Source: Verrucomicrobiota bacterium
GTDB lineage: Bacteria > Verrucomicrobiota > Verrucomicrobiia > Opitutales > Opitutaceae
Direction: 5' to 3'
Assembly: GCA_023443455.1 (NCBI GenBank)
Contig: JAEZUE010000039.1
Span: forward strand, 67,900-131,899
DNA: 64,000 nt
The first letter of the stretch is position 1. Every line of letters starts with the position of its first letter. Both the position numbers and the translations under genes were made by a program. Below are positions 33,416-42,919 of the stretch, one piece after another. The notes under the pieces were generated by a model, which saw only the letters and a program-made list of their open reading frames with translations, did not search any database and was not told the DNA's origin.

Positions 33416-35662
33416 TCAGGCCTGTTTCCCGTTCTGGGAACCGTCGTCGGCCACGACGAAATAGTCCTTGTACGACTTGTCGTAGTATTGAGCGTAGTAA
33501 TACCCGCTCACCGCAAGGTTCAACGCGTTGAGCACCGCGCCGAAACACGGGATGTTCGTCTCGGTCAACCGCCGCGCACAAAACTGGGCGGCCTTGCGGC
33601 GGACATGATTGAACATGATCGTGAACACCGACCCGTCGACAAGCGGCAGGATCACCATCGCGTCGCTCACGGCCGCCAGCGGCGGAGTATCGACCAACAC
33701 CCGGTCGTAGCGGGTGCGAAGCTCTCCGATCAGCCTTTCAAACTCCGCGCCGTTGAGGATTTGGGTCGGGTTCTTGGCCCGCCCACCCGAGGGCAGGATG
33801 TCGAAATTCTGCTGATGATCCTTGAGGATCACCGACTCGAGCGAGGCCCCGGACACACAATAGTCGATCACTCCCTTGAGGTTCTCCACGCCGAAGGAAC
33901 GATGGACATTCGGCTTCCGCAGATCGCAGTCGACGATGATCGTCCGCTCGCCATGCGCGGCGAAAGTCAGCGCGAGGTTCGACGTCACGAAGGACTTGCC
34001 CTCGCTGGGCGTCGTGCTCGTCACGAGGATGACCTTCGCATTCTTGCTCTCATCGTGAAGCCGGAGATTCGAATGCAGCGAAAGGAATGCTTCGGCGGCC
34101 TGCGGATCGGCGTTGGAAATCGCCACCTGCGCCCGCTCCGAGGGCTCCATGCGGCGGATCTGCGGAATGATCGAGATGAGCGGCAGACCAACCACCGCCT
34201 CGATGTCGAAGGCGCTCTTGACCCGGTCGTCGATGAAGGCGACGAAGAAGGCGAAGGCCAAACCGAGGCCCGCGCCGCCGAAGACCCCGAGGGCCATGGA
34301 GAGCAGGTATTTGGGGGAGGAGTGATTCTTCGGATGCGGCGCGACCGCCTTGTCGAGGCTGCGGGCATTCTGCGTCTCGATGTTGGCGCTCATCAAAGTC
34401 TCGCGCATGCGACCGATGATCTGGGCCAGCACCTGTTCGTTCACCTCCAGATCGGTGAGCAGCGACTTGTAGTCGACGAGCATCCGGTCGAGCTTCAGGG
34501 CTTCGGCCTCCTGCGCGACCAGATCCGCACGCGTCTGCTCGAACCCACGCCGGTTTGTGTCGTATTCGTTGCTCACGTTGTTGGCGGCGGTCGCCAACGC
34601 CCGCGTCAGCTCCGTCTCGGTCTGCGCCAACGACTGACGCGCCTCGAGCATCCGCGGATGCTTCGCGCGATAGCGCTGCTCGAGCTGCGCCACCGCGATT
34701 TTCTGGGCCGCGACCTGCTGGGAAAGATTCTGGATCAACGGAATCGTCGCGATGAAGGTCAGGTCGGCCAGGGAGCGACCGTCGCGCTGCACTTCCTGCA
34801 CCTGGTTCCAGCGGACCTCCGCATCCTTCATGCGGGAGAACGCCTGGGTCTGCAGCAGGTTCAACGCCTTGAGCTTCTCGGTGACGATGTCCTTCCGCTG
34901 GTCGAGCGAAACCATGTTGTTGCGCTCCTTGTACGCCTGGAGATTGATCCCGAGTTCCTGCACCTTCTTGTTCTGCGTGTCGGCCCGGCTCTTCAGGTCC
35001 TCGACGGCCTTCATCGCCTCCGCCATGCGTTGGCGCGCATTGTAGGTCATGAACTCGTCGACGAAGAGATTTGCGACCTTGGCCGCAACGTTCCGGTCGG
35101 GATGGGTGTAGGTGAGGGCGAGCACCCGGGTCTGCCGCACCGGCACCACGTTGCGGTTCTTCACCAGGATCTCGGCGGGGGTGATCGGGTCGCCGCTGCC
35201 GCCCTTGTCGAACGGGGCCAGAAACGCCTTGGCATCGTCGCCGACCAGTCGTTCGGCGACCTTCTCGACGATCGCCATGCTCTCGAGCAACTTCACCTGC
35301 GTATTGAGATCCTCAGGGCCGCGGAGCTCGGTATCCCGAACCTCCTCCACCTGCATGACCCGCGCATCGCGCCGCATGATCTCGACGGTCGCCGCCGCGG
35401 TGTACTGCTTGGTGCGGCTGAAGGTGTAGACGGCCGTCGCCGTCACCACCATGAGGAACACCACGACCACGTACCAGATCCGCTCGCGCAGGATGAGCAG
35501 GTAGTCGCGAAACGTGCGCTGGGGAGTGCTTTCGGCGCCGTAGCCGTGGTCCTCGTTCCCGTAGCCGTAGCCACCTTCCGATGACGACGGACCTCCGTGC
35601 ATCGCGCGGCGCGTGGGGCCAGTGAGCTTGGCGGGATTCGCGGGGGAGTCTGCGTTCGTCAT
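33416..35662 (-). CDS. polysaccharide co-polymerase / bacterial tyrosine kinase (Wzc-like)
   Basis: The 748-residue inner-membrane protein has a Wzz chain-length domain between two helices (near residues 60-80 and 450-475) with long coiled coils in between. The cytosolic BY-kinase follows: Walker A TPSEGKSFVTSNLA, Walker A' TIIVDCDLRKP, and VLVDTPPLAAVSDA. It ends in a tyrosine cluster (SGYYYAQYYDKSYKDY), the autophosphorylation site. Such proteins set exopolysaccharide chain length and couple polymerisation to export. The start overlaps the Wza-like gene stop as ATGA. It is the last gene of the export operon. Confidence 0.93.
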   Translation of the reverse strand: MTNADSPANPAKLTGPTRRAMHGGPSSSEGGYGYGNEDHGYGAESTPQRTFRDYLLILRERIWYVVVVFLMVVTATAVYTFSRTKQYTAAATVEIMRRDARVMQVEEVRDTELRGPEDLNTQVKLLESMAIVEKVAERLVGDDAKAFLAPFDKGGSGDPITPAEILVKNRNVVPVRQTRVLALTYTHPDRNVAAKVANLFVDEFMTYNARQRMAEAMKAVEDLKSRADTQNKKVQELGINLQAYKERNNMVSLDQRKDIVTEKLKALNLLQTQAFSRMKDAEVRWNQVQEVQRDGRSLADLTFIATIPLIQNLSQQVAAQKIAVAQLEQRYRAKHPRMLEARQSLAQTETELTRALATAANNVSNEYDTNRRGFEQTRADLVAQEAEALKLDRMLVDYKSLLTDLEVNEQVLAQIIGRMRETLMSANIETQNARSLDKAVAPHPKNHSSPKYLLSMALGVFGGAGLGLAFAFFVAFIDDRVKSAFDIEAVVGLPLISIIPQIRRMEPSERAQVAISNADPQAAEAFLSLHSNLRLHDESKNAKVILVTSTTPSEGKSFVTSNLALTFAAHGERTIIVDCDLRKPNVHRSFGVENLKGVIDYCVSGASLESVILKDHQQNFDILPSGGRAKNPTQILNGAEFERLIGELRTRYDRVLVDTPPLAAVSDAMVILPLVDGSVFTIMFNHVRRKAAQFCARRLTETNIPCFGAVLNALNLAVSGYYYAQYYDKSYKDYFVVADDGSQNGKQA

Positions 35663-36282
35663 AGCACGCGTTCGGGCACAAAAATCACGTCGTCCTTGCG
35701 CAGGACCAGGGGATCCTTGGCCACGCCGGACATCAGTTCGTCGGTGTTGATCACGAAATTCTCGACCCGCCCGTCGGGCAGGGCTCGGGTCAAGCGCACG
35801 CGCCGCCGATCGGCCAACCGGTTGAACCCGCCCGCCCGCGAAATGGCATCGAGCATGGTCAGACGCTGCTCGGGCGGGTACTCGACCGCCTGCGGAGCGT
35901 TGACCGCCCCCAGCACATTCACCGTGCGGATCTGATACTTCAGAATCACGATGTTGATCTGGGGGTTCACCAGAAAGTCGCGATCATAGGCCTCGCGCAC
36001 GGCCCGCTCCACCTCGGCGAGGGTGAGTCCCTTCACCTCGACACGGCCGATCAGGGGGAAGTACAGGTCACCCTCCTGCGACACCCGGAGTTCCCGATCC
36101 AGATCGGGCTCCTGGAACACCTTCACCCCGACGACATCACCCGACTCGAGGGTGTAGTCTTTCGATGGGTCCGATGCCCCGACCAGCCAAGACGGCAAGA
36201 TCAGGACCGCGAGCAACAGAAGCGCCGAGAGCCCTCGAGGCAGAGGCAAAGGGCGCCGTCCGGCACCGCTCTCGGCATTCAT
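35659..36282 (-). CDS. polysaccharide export protein (Wza/OtnA family)
   Basis: About 207 residues. A signal peptide (GLSALLLLAVLILPSWLVGAS) is followed by the Poly_export domain (YTLESGDVVGVKVFQEPDLDRELRVSQEGDLYFPLIGRVEVKGLTLAEVE). One SLBB domain (VNVLGAVNAPQAVEYP, DAISRAGGFNRLADRRRVRL) completes it. It is much shorter than E. coli Wza and lacks a clear lipobox Cys. It would form the periplasmic or outer-membrane export channel that meets the Wzc-like protein. ATG at 36282 (MNAESGAG) is preferred over M at 36306. Confidence 0.9.
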   Translation of the reverse strand: MNAESGAGRRPLPLPRGLSALLLLAVLILPSWLVGASDPSKDYTLESGDVVGVKVFQEPDLDRELRVSQEGDLYFPLIGRVEVKGLTLAEVERAVREAYDRDFLVNPQINIVILKYQIRTVNVLGAVNAPQAVEYPPEQRLTMLDAISRAGGFNRLADRRRVRLTRALPDGRVENFVINTDELMSGVAKDPLVLRKDDVIFVPERVL

Positions 36283-36307
36283 GCAAACCGACGCTTGGGA
36301 TATCACT

Positions 36308-37447
36308 TCAGTAACGGAGCGAGATCCCGAGGCTCAAGATGTTGCTGCTGAAATCGTAGGCATCCCCCGGCATCGAGGACTCGTTGCTCCGGTGCAGATA
36401 CGAGGCATCCACCGAGGCGAACTCGTTGACGGTGTAGATGACCCCGACGGTCCCAGTGTAGAAATCGTCCGAACGGGCGTACTCGTAGTCGGTGGCCTCG
36501 TAACTGAGGCTCGCATACGCAGCCCACTCGGGGGCGATCTCGAACTTCGCCCCGGCGCGGATCGAAAAGACCTCCTGCGACACACCGGTCGCCGAGTTGC
36601 TGAAGTCGTTCGAGGCACTCAGGTCGAACGAGGCCTTCGGCGAATAGACATAGGTCAATCGGCCCGAAAACGAGAAATTGCTCCGGGAGCCCGTTTCGTC
36701 GAAGTCGCGCAGGCCATAGCCCGCGCGCACCTGGCCGTTGAGCTTCGGGGTGAACTCGCCACGCGCGCCCACATTGAAGAAATGATCCTTCGAATCCAAC
36801 GAATGGAGGGTCGAGGGAGTCTCCTTCACCAACGAGCGACGATAGCGGTAGCCAACACTCACGTCGACCTTCGGGCTCACCTCGTAATAGACATCGAGCG
36901 GGAGGCCATAGCTCTCCCGGTCCGCGTAGGTCGCACCCGGGTAGTTGACGGCATCGTAGAACAAACCGACACCGATCTGGGTCTTCGCCGTCACGGAGGA
37001 ATCGGCCTCGAGCGAGGCGTTGGCGACATCATGCCGGATCGCCTGATCCGCGTTGCGGATCGTCACGCTGCCCTGGCTGAGCTCCTGATAGCTCAGGAAC
37101 CCGCTCACCTTCGTGAGCGCACCTTCGTATTTGTACTCGCCGACGCCCTTGAAGAACTCGCCGTCGTACGCGGAGACATCGCCGTAGCGGATGATCTGCT
37201 CGACCAGCGTGATGCTGCCCGTCGAAAGACCGCCGTTGTAGTTCAACTCGAGTCCGGGCGCCGCAACGAAAACCCAGTCTTCCTTTTCGTTGGAACTCAG
37301 GAAGCGCACATTGTCGTCGAAGCGCACCTGACCGTCCAAAGTGAGATGGAGCTTGGCGTCGGGCCCGAGCGCGAAACCGCCCTCGGCCCAGACCAGCAAC
37401 GGGGCGCACGCCAACGCGGCGACCCCAAGAATCGTCTTTTTGCTCAT
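36308..37447 (-). CDS. outer-membrane beta-barrel protein of the export locus
   Basis: A 379-residue protein with a signal peptide (MSKKTILGVAALACAPLLVWA) followed by repeated amphipathic strands of alternating residues. It closes LGISLRY, a C-terminal aromatic as needed for barrel assembly. It resembles putative beta-barrel porins (BB_PF10082-like) found in exopolysaccharide gene groups. It likely provides the outer-membrane pore for the polymer, since the Wza-like protein is short. It is spaced 25 bases from the exporter gene in one operon. Confidence 0.8.
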   Translation of the reverse strand: MSKKTILGVAALACAPLLVWAEGGFALGPDAKLHLTLDGQVRFDDNVRFLSSNEKEDWVFVAAPGLELNYNGGLSTGSITLVEQIIRYGDVSAYDGEFFKGVGEYKYEGALTKVSGFLSYQELSQGSVTIRNADQAIRHDVANASLEADSSVTAKTQIGVGLFYDAVNYPGATYADRESYGLPLDVYYEVSPKVDVSVGYRYRRSLVKETPSTLHSLDSKDHFFNVGARGEFTPKLNGQVRAGYGLRDFDETGSRSNFSFSGRLTYVYSPKASFDLSASNDFSNSATGVSQEVFSIRAGAKFEIAPEWAAYASLSYEATDYEYARSDDFYTGTVGVIYTVNEFASVDASYLHRSNESSMPGDAYDFSSNILSLGISLRY

Positions 37448-37484
37448 GGAGAATTTGTGCTCAGGGAATGGCGACAGGCCGCGC

Positions 37485-37931
37485 TCAGCTGGAGGGGCTG
37501 ACCACGTCGCGATCGATCGGCTGGGGCGGGAACGGGATCACCGCACGCGCACCGGGCGCGCCGTCGGTCGGAGCCGCCAAGGCTTCGGCGACCTCGGCAG
37601 GAACGCAGTCGGTGATGCCGACGACGATCTCGGCAGACCGCTCAGGGAAAACGTCGAGGGCCGCACGCACAAGCTCGGGCGAGAGGTTCGGCAGCCCCTT
37701 GCACACCGCACACACGATCTGCAGGGTCTTGTCCGGAATGGCCGAAACCGACGCGGTCACGAGCTGGACCGCCGAGTCCGGATTGTCGACGGCCGCCTTG
37801 GCCACCACCGCCGCCGCCTTTTCCACGTCGGCCCGAGCCTCCGTGACGACTGCATCGATGTTGATGTCGGCACGAGCGGCAAGAGCCGCGAAGAGGAAAC
37901 CTGCGATGAGCTTCAGGGAACTAGTTTTCAT
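37485..37931 (-). CDS. secreted helical hypothetical protein
   Basis: A 148-residue protein with a signal peptide (MKTSSLKLIAGFLFAALAARA), then short alpha-helical repeats with alternating hydrophobics (VTEARADVEKAAAVVAKAAVDNP, VRAALDVFPERSAEIVVGI). Two Cys pairs are possible (CAVC, TDC). The C-terminus is proline-rich. I do not know its function. It lies 37 bases upstream of the barrel gene and so is probably the first gene of the export operon. Confidence 0.75.
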   Translation of the reverse strand: MKTSSLKLIAGFLFAALAARADINIDAVVTEARADVEKAAAVVAKAAVDNPDSAVQLVTASVSAIPDKTLQIVCAVCKGLPNLSPELVRAALDVFPERSAEIVVGITDCVPAEVAEALAAPTDGAPGARAVIPFPPQPIDRDVVSPSS

Positions 37932-38033
37932 AGAGATGTCTGCAATTGGGTTTGTACGAGGGAAAATAAGACCAACCGCCCCAGCAAGGTCTAATTTGAC
38001 ACCGAGCCGCCCGCGACGGCATCACTTCCTGCG

Positions 38034-39692
38034 ATGACCCCGTCGCAGCAGAAGGTGAACGTCGTGCCCGCCACCGAGCCGTGGTGGTCTTTCCCTGTGT
38101 CGATCAGGCAGGACGCCGCCGGCACCCACGTGCGGGTCGCATGGCGGCGGCTGATCCTGCTGCTGCTCGGCACCGGCGTGGCGGCCTGGCTCGCCCTCGC
38201 AGCGGCGGTGTTTCTCTGGGTCAAATACCAGCGCGGGTTCTCCGACGTGCAGATCGGTTACATCCTGTTCCCCCACCGCTGGAAGGAATACGGCAAGGCC
38301 CGGGGCGATTTCTACATCGAGCAGGCCAAGGAGGAAATCGCCGACCAGAACTGGGTGCAGGCGATCCACCACCTTCGGGTCGGAGTCGCGGCCTCCCCCT
38401 CGAACACCGAGGGCCGCCTCGTGCTTTCGCAATTCTTCACGATCATCGGGCGGATCGAGCTGGCCCAGCGCACCCTGGTCGAGGGCCTCCCCTACGCTCG
38501 CGACGACACCGAGTACCTCAAATCCCTCTTCGGCTTCCTGCTCCAATACCAGGAGGATGACGAGGTCCGCCGGATCGCGACGGAACTCCTCCCCGCCACG
38601 CCAACCGTCACCCCACGCAACCAGCTCATCGCCTTGGCGGCGGCCACGGCCAACTTCTACCGCGGCGCCTACGACGCGGCCGAGAAATTGATCGCGGACT
38701 ACAGCATCCTGCAGACCAAGGACGGGCGCATGCTGTCGGCCCGGATCGGATGGGAACGGGGCAACCGGGAACAGGCCCTCGCGCAGCTGAAGCGCTACAC
38801 GACGGAATTCCCCGAGGACGAGGAATTCTACAACCAGCTGGCCGCCTACAATCGCGAGCTCGGGGACTTCGCCGCCGTCGCGAAATTCGCCTTCCTGCGC
38901 GAACTCGCCAACCCCCGCAGCGCCTCCGCCCGGATCGACCTGATCCAGGCGTACCGAAACAACAACAACACCGACCAGGTCCGGCGCGCCGTCGACGAAT
39001 TCGTCGCGGACTTCGCCCGCGACGTGGCCGCCCTCACCCTGCTGGCCAACGCCGGCACCGAAAACGGCGATCCCGCCCTCGCCCGCCGCATCTACGACCA
39101 CCTCAAGGGTCGACAGCTCGAGACCGACGCGGCGGGACTGATGGTCATGGAAGCGCACGTGGTGGCCGGCGAATTCCGCGCCGCCCTCGACTTCGCCCTC
39201 GAGCTCAGCCAAACGCGACCCGAGTGGATGCAGAAGTTTCTCGGCGTGGTGAACGGCCTCCAGGCCGTCGCCTACTTCGGCCTGGGCCAGCGCGAGGATG
39301 GCGAACTCTTCCTGAGCCACTTCATGTCCCAGCCGAACTTGCGGGCCGAGCACTTCACCGCGATCGCCAACCGTCTCGTTGCCATCGGGGCCAAGGAGCC
39401 CGCCCGAAAAGTCCTGGCCCACGCCGTCGAAACCAACCTCCGCAACCAGGCCGCACTCACGCGCCTGATCGACCTCGACCTCGATCGCCCCCCCTCCGCC
39501 GAGCTCGCCGCCAACCTCAAACGGCTGCTCGCCATGCGGCGCCCCGCGCCCGACGTCCTGCAAAAGGCCCGCCACCGCCTGGGCAGCGACCGTTTTCTCT
39601 TCGTGGCGGGGCGCGACGAGCTCCTCGCCGCCGTGCAGGAAGCCATCGACCACAGCCCGGCACCGGTCGTGTCGCGGGCGGCCGCCGAGTAA
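38034..39692 (+). CDS. membrane-anchored TPR-repeat protein
   Basis: A 552-residue protein. A cytosolic N-terminus of about 45 residues is followed by one membrane helix (LILLLLGTGVAAWLALAAAVFLWV) and about 480 residues of helical tandem repeats of TPR type (NWVQAIHHLRVGVAASPSN, RGAYDAAEKLIADY, GDPALARRIYDHL). No catalytic motif is seen. It is divergent from the polysaccharide export operon, with about 100 bases between starts. It may be an assembly factor for that machinery, by location only. Confidence 0.8.
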   Translation: MTPSQQKVNVVPATEPWWSFPVSIRQDAAGTHVRVAWRRLILLLLGTGVAAWLALAAAVFLWVKYQRGFSDVQIGYILFPHRWKEYGKARGDFYIEQAKEEIADQNWVQAIHHLRVGVAASPSNTEGRLVLSQFFTIIGRIELAQRTLVEGLPYARDDTEYLKSLFGFLLQYQEDDEVRRIATELLPATPTVTPRNQLIALAAATANFYRGAYDAAEKLIADYSILQTKDGRMLSARIGWERGNREQALAQLKRYTTEFPEDEEFYNQLAAYNRELGDFAAVAKFAFLRELANPRSASARIDLIQAYRNNNNTDQVRRAVDEFVADFARDVAALTLLANAGTENGDPALARRIYDHLKGRQLETDAAGLMVMEAHVVAGEFRAALDFALELSQTRPEWMQKFLGVVNGLQAVAYFGLGQREDGELFLSHFMSQPNLRAEHFTAIANRLVAIGAKEPARKVLAHAVETNLRNQAALTRLIDLDLDRPPSAELAANLKRLLAMRRPAPDVLQKARHRLGSDRFLFVAGRDELLAAVQEAIDHSPAPVVSRAAAE

Positions 39693-39719
39693 CCACGCCG
39701 TCACGACGGCGCGGCGTGG
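39693..39719. terminator. hairpin between convergent genes
   Basis: CCACGCCG pairs with CGGCGTGG around an 11-base loop right after the TPR gene stop. It lacks a T run, so termination is uncertain. Confidence 0.35.
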
Positions 39720-39744
39720 CGGCACCTCCGCGGCCCGGCCCAGA

Positions 39745-40827
39745 TCAAACGGCCAACAACGCGAGCAACCGCTCGTTCTGTGCCCTCGTGCCGACCGTCA
39801 CGCGCACCCATTCGGGCAGCCCGTAACCGCCGACCGGGCGAACGATCACCCCCGCCTGCTGCAGCCGGCGAAACACCGCCAGACCGTCTCCCACCTTGAT
39901 GAGGAGAAAATTCGCCACACTGGGGGCCACCTCGATGCCGAGCGCGGCGAGCCCCTTCCGCAATTGCCTCAAGCCGGCACGATTCACCCGCCGCGAACGT
40001 TCGACGAAGGCGTCGTCGCCGAGCGCACCGATGGCCGCCTCCTGCGCCGTCGCACTTACATTGAAAGGCTGGCGCACACGATTCAACAGCCCGACCAACT
40101 CGGGCGAGGCATAGCCATAGCCCACCCGAAAACCGGCCAACCCGTAGATCTTCGAGAATGTGCGCAGACAGATGACCTTGCGGCCCTCCGCGATCAACGG
40201 CCGCAGGTCCGGCGGATTTTCGACGTACTCGGCGTAGGCCTCGTCGTACACGAAAACGACATGCTCCGGAAGGCCGCGGACGAAGGCGAGCAGCTCCGCC
40301 TCGGTGTTCGCGGCCCCCGTCGGGTTGTTCGGGCAGGCGACAAACACCAGTTTGGTCCGCGGCGTGATCGCCGCCGCCATCGCGGCCAGGTCGTGCCGGT
40401 GATCCACGAGGGGGACCTCCACCGGCGTCGCACCGAACAGCAACGAGACGAGCTTGTAGACGATGAAGGCCGGCCGGCCCATCACCACCTCGTCGCCCGG
40501 CGCCAGAAAAACATGCCCGAGCAGCTCGAGCAGCTCGTTCGAACCGTTGCCCACCGCCACGCTCTCCGGCGCGAGTCCGAGCTTCGCCGCCAGTTTCTCC
40601 CGGAGCCGCACACAACCACCGTCCGGATACAGCGCGGCGTCCTTCAACGACGCCCGCACCGCCCGCAACGCCTTGGGCGAGGGCCCGAGGGGGTTCTCGT
40701 TCGATGCCAGCTTGTCGATCGTCGCCGGATCCAGCCCGAGCTCGCGGGCCACGTACTCGATCGGCTTCCCCGGCTCATAGACCGGCTGGTTCATCACATG
40801 TTTCTGGGCGAGTTCCGAGATCGTCAT
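39745..40827 (-). CDS. hisC: histidinol-phosphate aminotransferase
   Basis: The 360-residue fold-type I PLP enzyme has KLASNENPLGPSPKALRAV near the start, LYPDGGCVRLREKLA, VGNGSNELLELL, VACPNNPTG, VYDEAYAEY, PLP-lysine motif RTFSKIYGLAGFRVGYG and a late VRPVGGYGLPEWVRVTVGT. It makes histidinol phosphate from imidazole-acetol phosphate and glutamate. No other his genes are near. ATG at 40827 (MTISELAQKHV) was chosen; an in-frame start at 40881 adds 18 residues. Confidence 0.92.
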   Translation of the reverse strand: MTISELAQKHVMNQPVYEPGKPIEYVARELGLDPATIDKLASNENPLGPSPKALRAVRASLKDAALYPDGGCVRLREKLAAKLGLAPESVAVGNGSNELLELLGHVFLAPGDEVVMGRPAFIVYKLVSLLFGATPVEVPLVDHRHDLAAMAAAITPRTKLVFVACPNNPTGAANTEAELLAFVRGLPEHVVFVYDEAYAEYVENPPDLRPLIAEGRKVICLRTFSKIYGLAGFRVGYGYASPELVGLLNRVRQPFNVSATAQEAAIGALGDDAFVERSRRVNRAGLRQLRKGLAALGIEVAPSVANFLLIKVGDGLAVFRRLQQAGVIVRPVGGYGLPEWVRVTVGTRAQNERLLALLAV

Positions 40828-40890
40828 CGTGCCTGTACGCTGTTGGGCCGCCGCCGCCGTTTCAATCCCGTTAAGCGCCACTCACACCCA

Positions 40891-40922
40891 AGAAGAGGCC
40901 CGACGCCACCGTGGGCGTCGGG
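40891..40922 (-). terminator. terminator of the PEP-CTERM gene
   Basis: On the minus strand CCCGACGCC/GGCGTCGGG with a six-base loop is followed by CCTCTTCTT. It lies between the PEP-CTERM stop and the hisC start. Confidence 0.7.
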
Positions 40923-40952
40923 CCGGGTCATCAACCTCGGAAACCGATCCAC

Positions 40953-42032
40953 TCAACGCGGCGCCGAACGCGCCCGCCGTCGACGAAGGAAAACCAATCC
41001 CAGGCAGGCCGCAGCGCCCAGGGCCCCGTAGGTGCCGGGCTCCGGCACCTCGTAGTCGTATTCAAAACCCGTGAAATGCAGCTCCGCCCCCGAATGGGTG
41101 AACGTGCCCGCCACCACCTGGCCGTTGATCGCCGTCCCCAGGTCGTTGAACACGTTGAACGTGGGCGCGAGCACCGCGCCGAAGAACTGCCCACCGTTGC
41201 CGAATCGCACGTCGTCGGACACCCCCGGGGTTTCGTCCACGATGTTCCAGAGCAGACGCTCGTATCCCGAGCCCAGGTTGAAATTCCCCGTCCCGAACAA
41301 TGTCCGGCCAGCGGCATTGCGCACGTTGACGACATAGGCGCTACCGCTGGGCACATCGAACTGGATGTTGCTGAACATCGCCCCCCCATAGGTGTTTCCC
41401 AACAGCAGATCGGCATCCAGATCGAACACGATCGCGCCGCCCGCCGCCGGTTTCAACGCGCTGAACCGCAGCGTCTGGTCGGTGATCACGATCTTCCCCG
41501 AGGCATCCGATCCCGCCAAGACACTCGAGATGCCGACAAAACCGTCCTGCAACGCAGCCCAGTCCCAGTCGGCCGCCCCGGGATTGACCCGCGGGTCCAC
41601 CCCGGCCAGCGGAGCCGAGGAGTTGACCGTGCTGAAAACCGAGCCGTCCCGCAACAGCCGCTTGTCCAAACCGTTCCACGACCAGCTCAGATTCGAGAGC
41701 GCATTGATCGAGGCGTAGCCGCTCTCCAGCGTCGCGTTCTGGTTGATCGAAAGCTGCCCGGCGACGTACAGCGTCGGGTCCGCCGACGGGGTGAACTTGC
41801 CCGGCTGCGCCGCGATCGCACCCCCGTCGAGAAAAAGGTTTCCGCCGACCGCGAGGCCACCCTCCGTGTCGCCGTAGCGGGCGAACGAGGCGTTGCCGAA
41901 GCTGATCAAGTTGTAGTTGCGCACCGCCTCGTCGAACTGGACGAGCGAGGAATCGACCAGCGCCCCGAAGAGGCCGGACGACAACGCGCCGGCCGACAGC
42001 GCGGCGGACAAGAGGCGTCGTAGGTTTTTCAT
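40953..42032 (-). CDS. PEP-CTERM surface protein with choice-of-anchor A domain
   Basis: A 359-residue protein. A signal peptide (LLSAALSAGALSSGLFGA) precedes a choice-of-anchor A domain (NYNLISFGNASFARYGDTEGGLAVGGNLFLDGG, and later FNVFNDLGTAINGQVVAGTF). It ends with a PEP-CTERM sorting tail: EVPEPGTYGALGAA, a hydrophobic helix and an RRRRAR cluster. Exosortase recognises that tail and processes the protein at the cell surface; such bacteria usually couple this to exopolysaccharide export, which is encoded at 33416-37931. No exosortase gene is in the window. The 245 bases upstream hold no gene I can support. Confidence 0.9.
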   Translation of the reverse strand: MKNLRRLLSAALSAGALSSGLFGALVDSSLVQFDEAVRNYNLISFGNASFARYGDTEGGLAVGGNLFLDGGAIAAQPGKFTPSADPTLYVAGQLSINQNATLESGYASINALSNLSWSWNGLDKRLLRDGSVFSTVNSSAPLAGVDPRVNPGAADWDWAALQDGFVGISSVLAGSDASGKIVITDQTLRFSALKPAAGGAIVFDLDADLLLGNTYGGAMFSNIQFDVPSGSAYVVNVRNAAGRTLFGTGNFNLGSGYERLLWNIVDETPGVSDDVRFGNGGQFFGAVLAPTFNVFNDLGTAINGQVVAGTFTHSGAELHFTGFEYDYEVPEPGTYGALGAAACLGLVFLRRRRARSAPR

Positions 42033-42277
42033 GTCGCCCAGCGATGCGTAGACCGTGCCGGCGGGTCAATGGGCCAGTGCACCGCCGCCGAGCGGCCCGA
42101 TCCGGCCAGACCGACCGTTTCCCCCTACCGGCCAACACCTTGCATACCTCGACCGCGGCGCAGCCCGCCACCTCCCCCGCGAAATTCAGGGAACCCCGGA
42201 GTCTCCAACTCATGGATTCCCCGATGGCGACGGGCCGAAAACCCCGGTCGCCCGCCGGAGACAGGAAACCGCGCGCG

Positions 42278-42919
42278 CTATTTCGCCCCCAACGCCGAAG
42301 CCAACGCCGCCAATTTCCGCGCATCCTTCCGGCCCGGCGCCGACTCCACCCCGCTGTTCACGTCGATGACGCTCGCCCCGGTCGCCGCCACCGCCGCCGC
42401 GACATTCTCGGGCGTCAACCCGCCGGCGAGCACCCAGGTGCAGGCGGGATGGGCTTCGCGACAACGGAGGAACTTGACCCAGTCGCCGGTATGCCCCGTG
42501 CCGCCGAAACTGTCGGCCCGGTAGGTGTCGAGCACCCACGTGTCGGCGAGAGCCAACCACGCCGGCTCGATCTCCGCGCCGGGCGGCAGCTTCGGCGCGA
42601 GCCACAGTCGTCGCGGCCCCACCAGTGCCGAGGCCGCCTGCGCGAGCGCCACGTCGGCGACCGGGAAATGCACCTGGAAACGGTCGAAGCCGGCGTCGCG
42701 CGCCGCGGCCAGCTCCTCCGCGCCCGGCGCCACCAGCACCGCGACTTTCGACAGCGACGGCAGCGCGGCCTTCATCGCCACGAAATCCGCCAGCGGCAAG
42801 AATCGGGGCGATTTCGGATACAAGATGAACCCGAGATGGTCCGCCCCGATGCCCGCGGCGGCCTCGGCATCGGCCACCGAGGTCAGGCCGCAGACCTTGA
42901 CCTGCAGCACCCCGATCAT
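42278..42919 (-). CDS. trpF: phosphoribosylanthranilate isomerase
   Basis: The 213-residue TIM barrel opens MIGVLQVKVCGLTSVADAEAA (catalytic Cys in KVCGLT). It continues with GADHLGFILYPKSPRF, VAVLV, FQVHF, VLDTYRADSFGGTGHTGDW (catalytic Asp region), WVLAGGLTPENV and VIDVNSGVESAPGRKD. It performs the Amadori step of tryptophan synthesis. Its ATG at 42919 overlaps the stop of the upstream DegT-type gene as ATGA, an unusual partner for trpF. A longer frame to 43273 is rejected. Confidence 0.94.
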   Translation of the reverse strand: MIGVLQVKVCGLTSVADAEAAAGIGADHLGFILYPKSPRFLPLADFVAMKAALPSLSKVAVLVAPGAEELAAARDAGFDRFQVHFPVADVALAQAASALVGPRRLWLAPKLPPGAEIEPAWLALADTWVLDTYRADSFGGTGHTGDWVKFLRCREAHPACTWVLAGGLTPENVAAAVAATGASVIDVNSGVESAPGRKDARKLAALASALGAK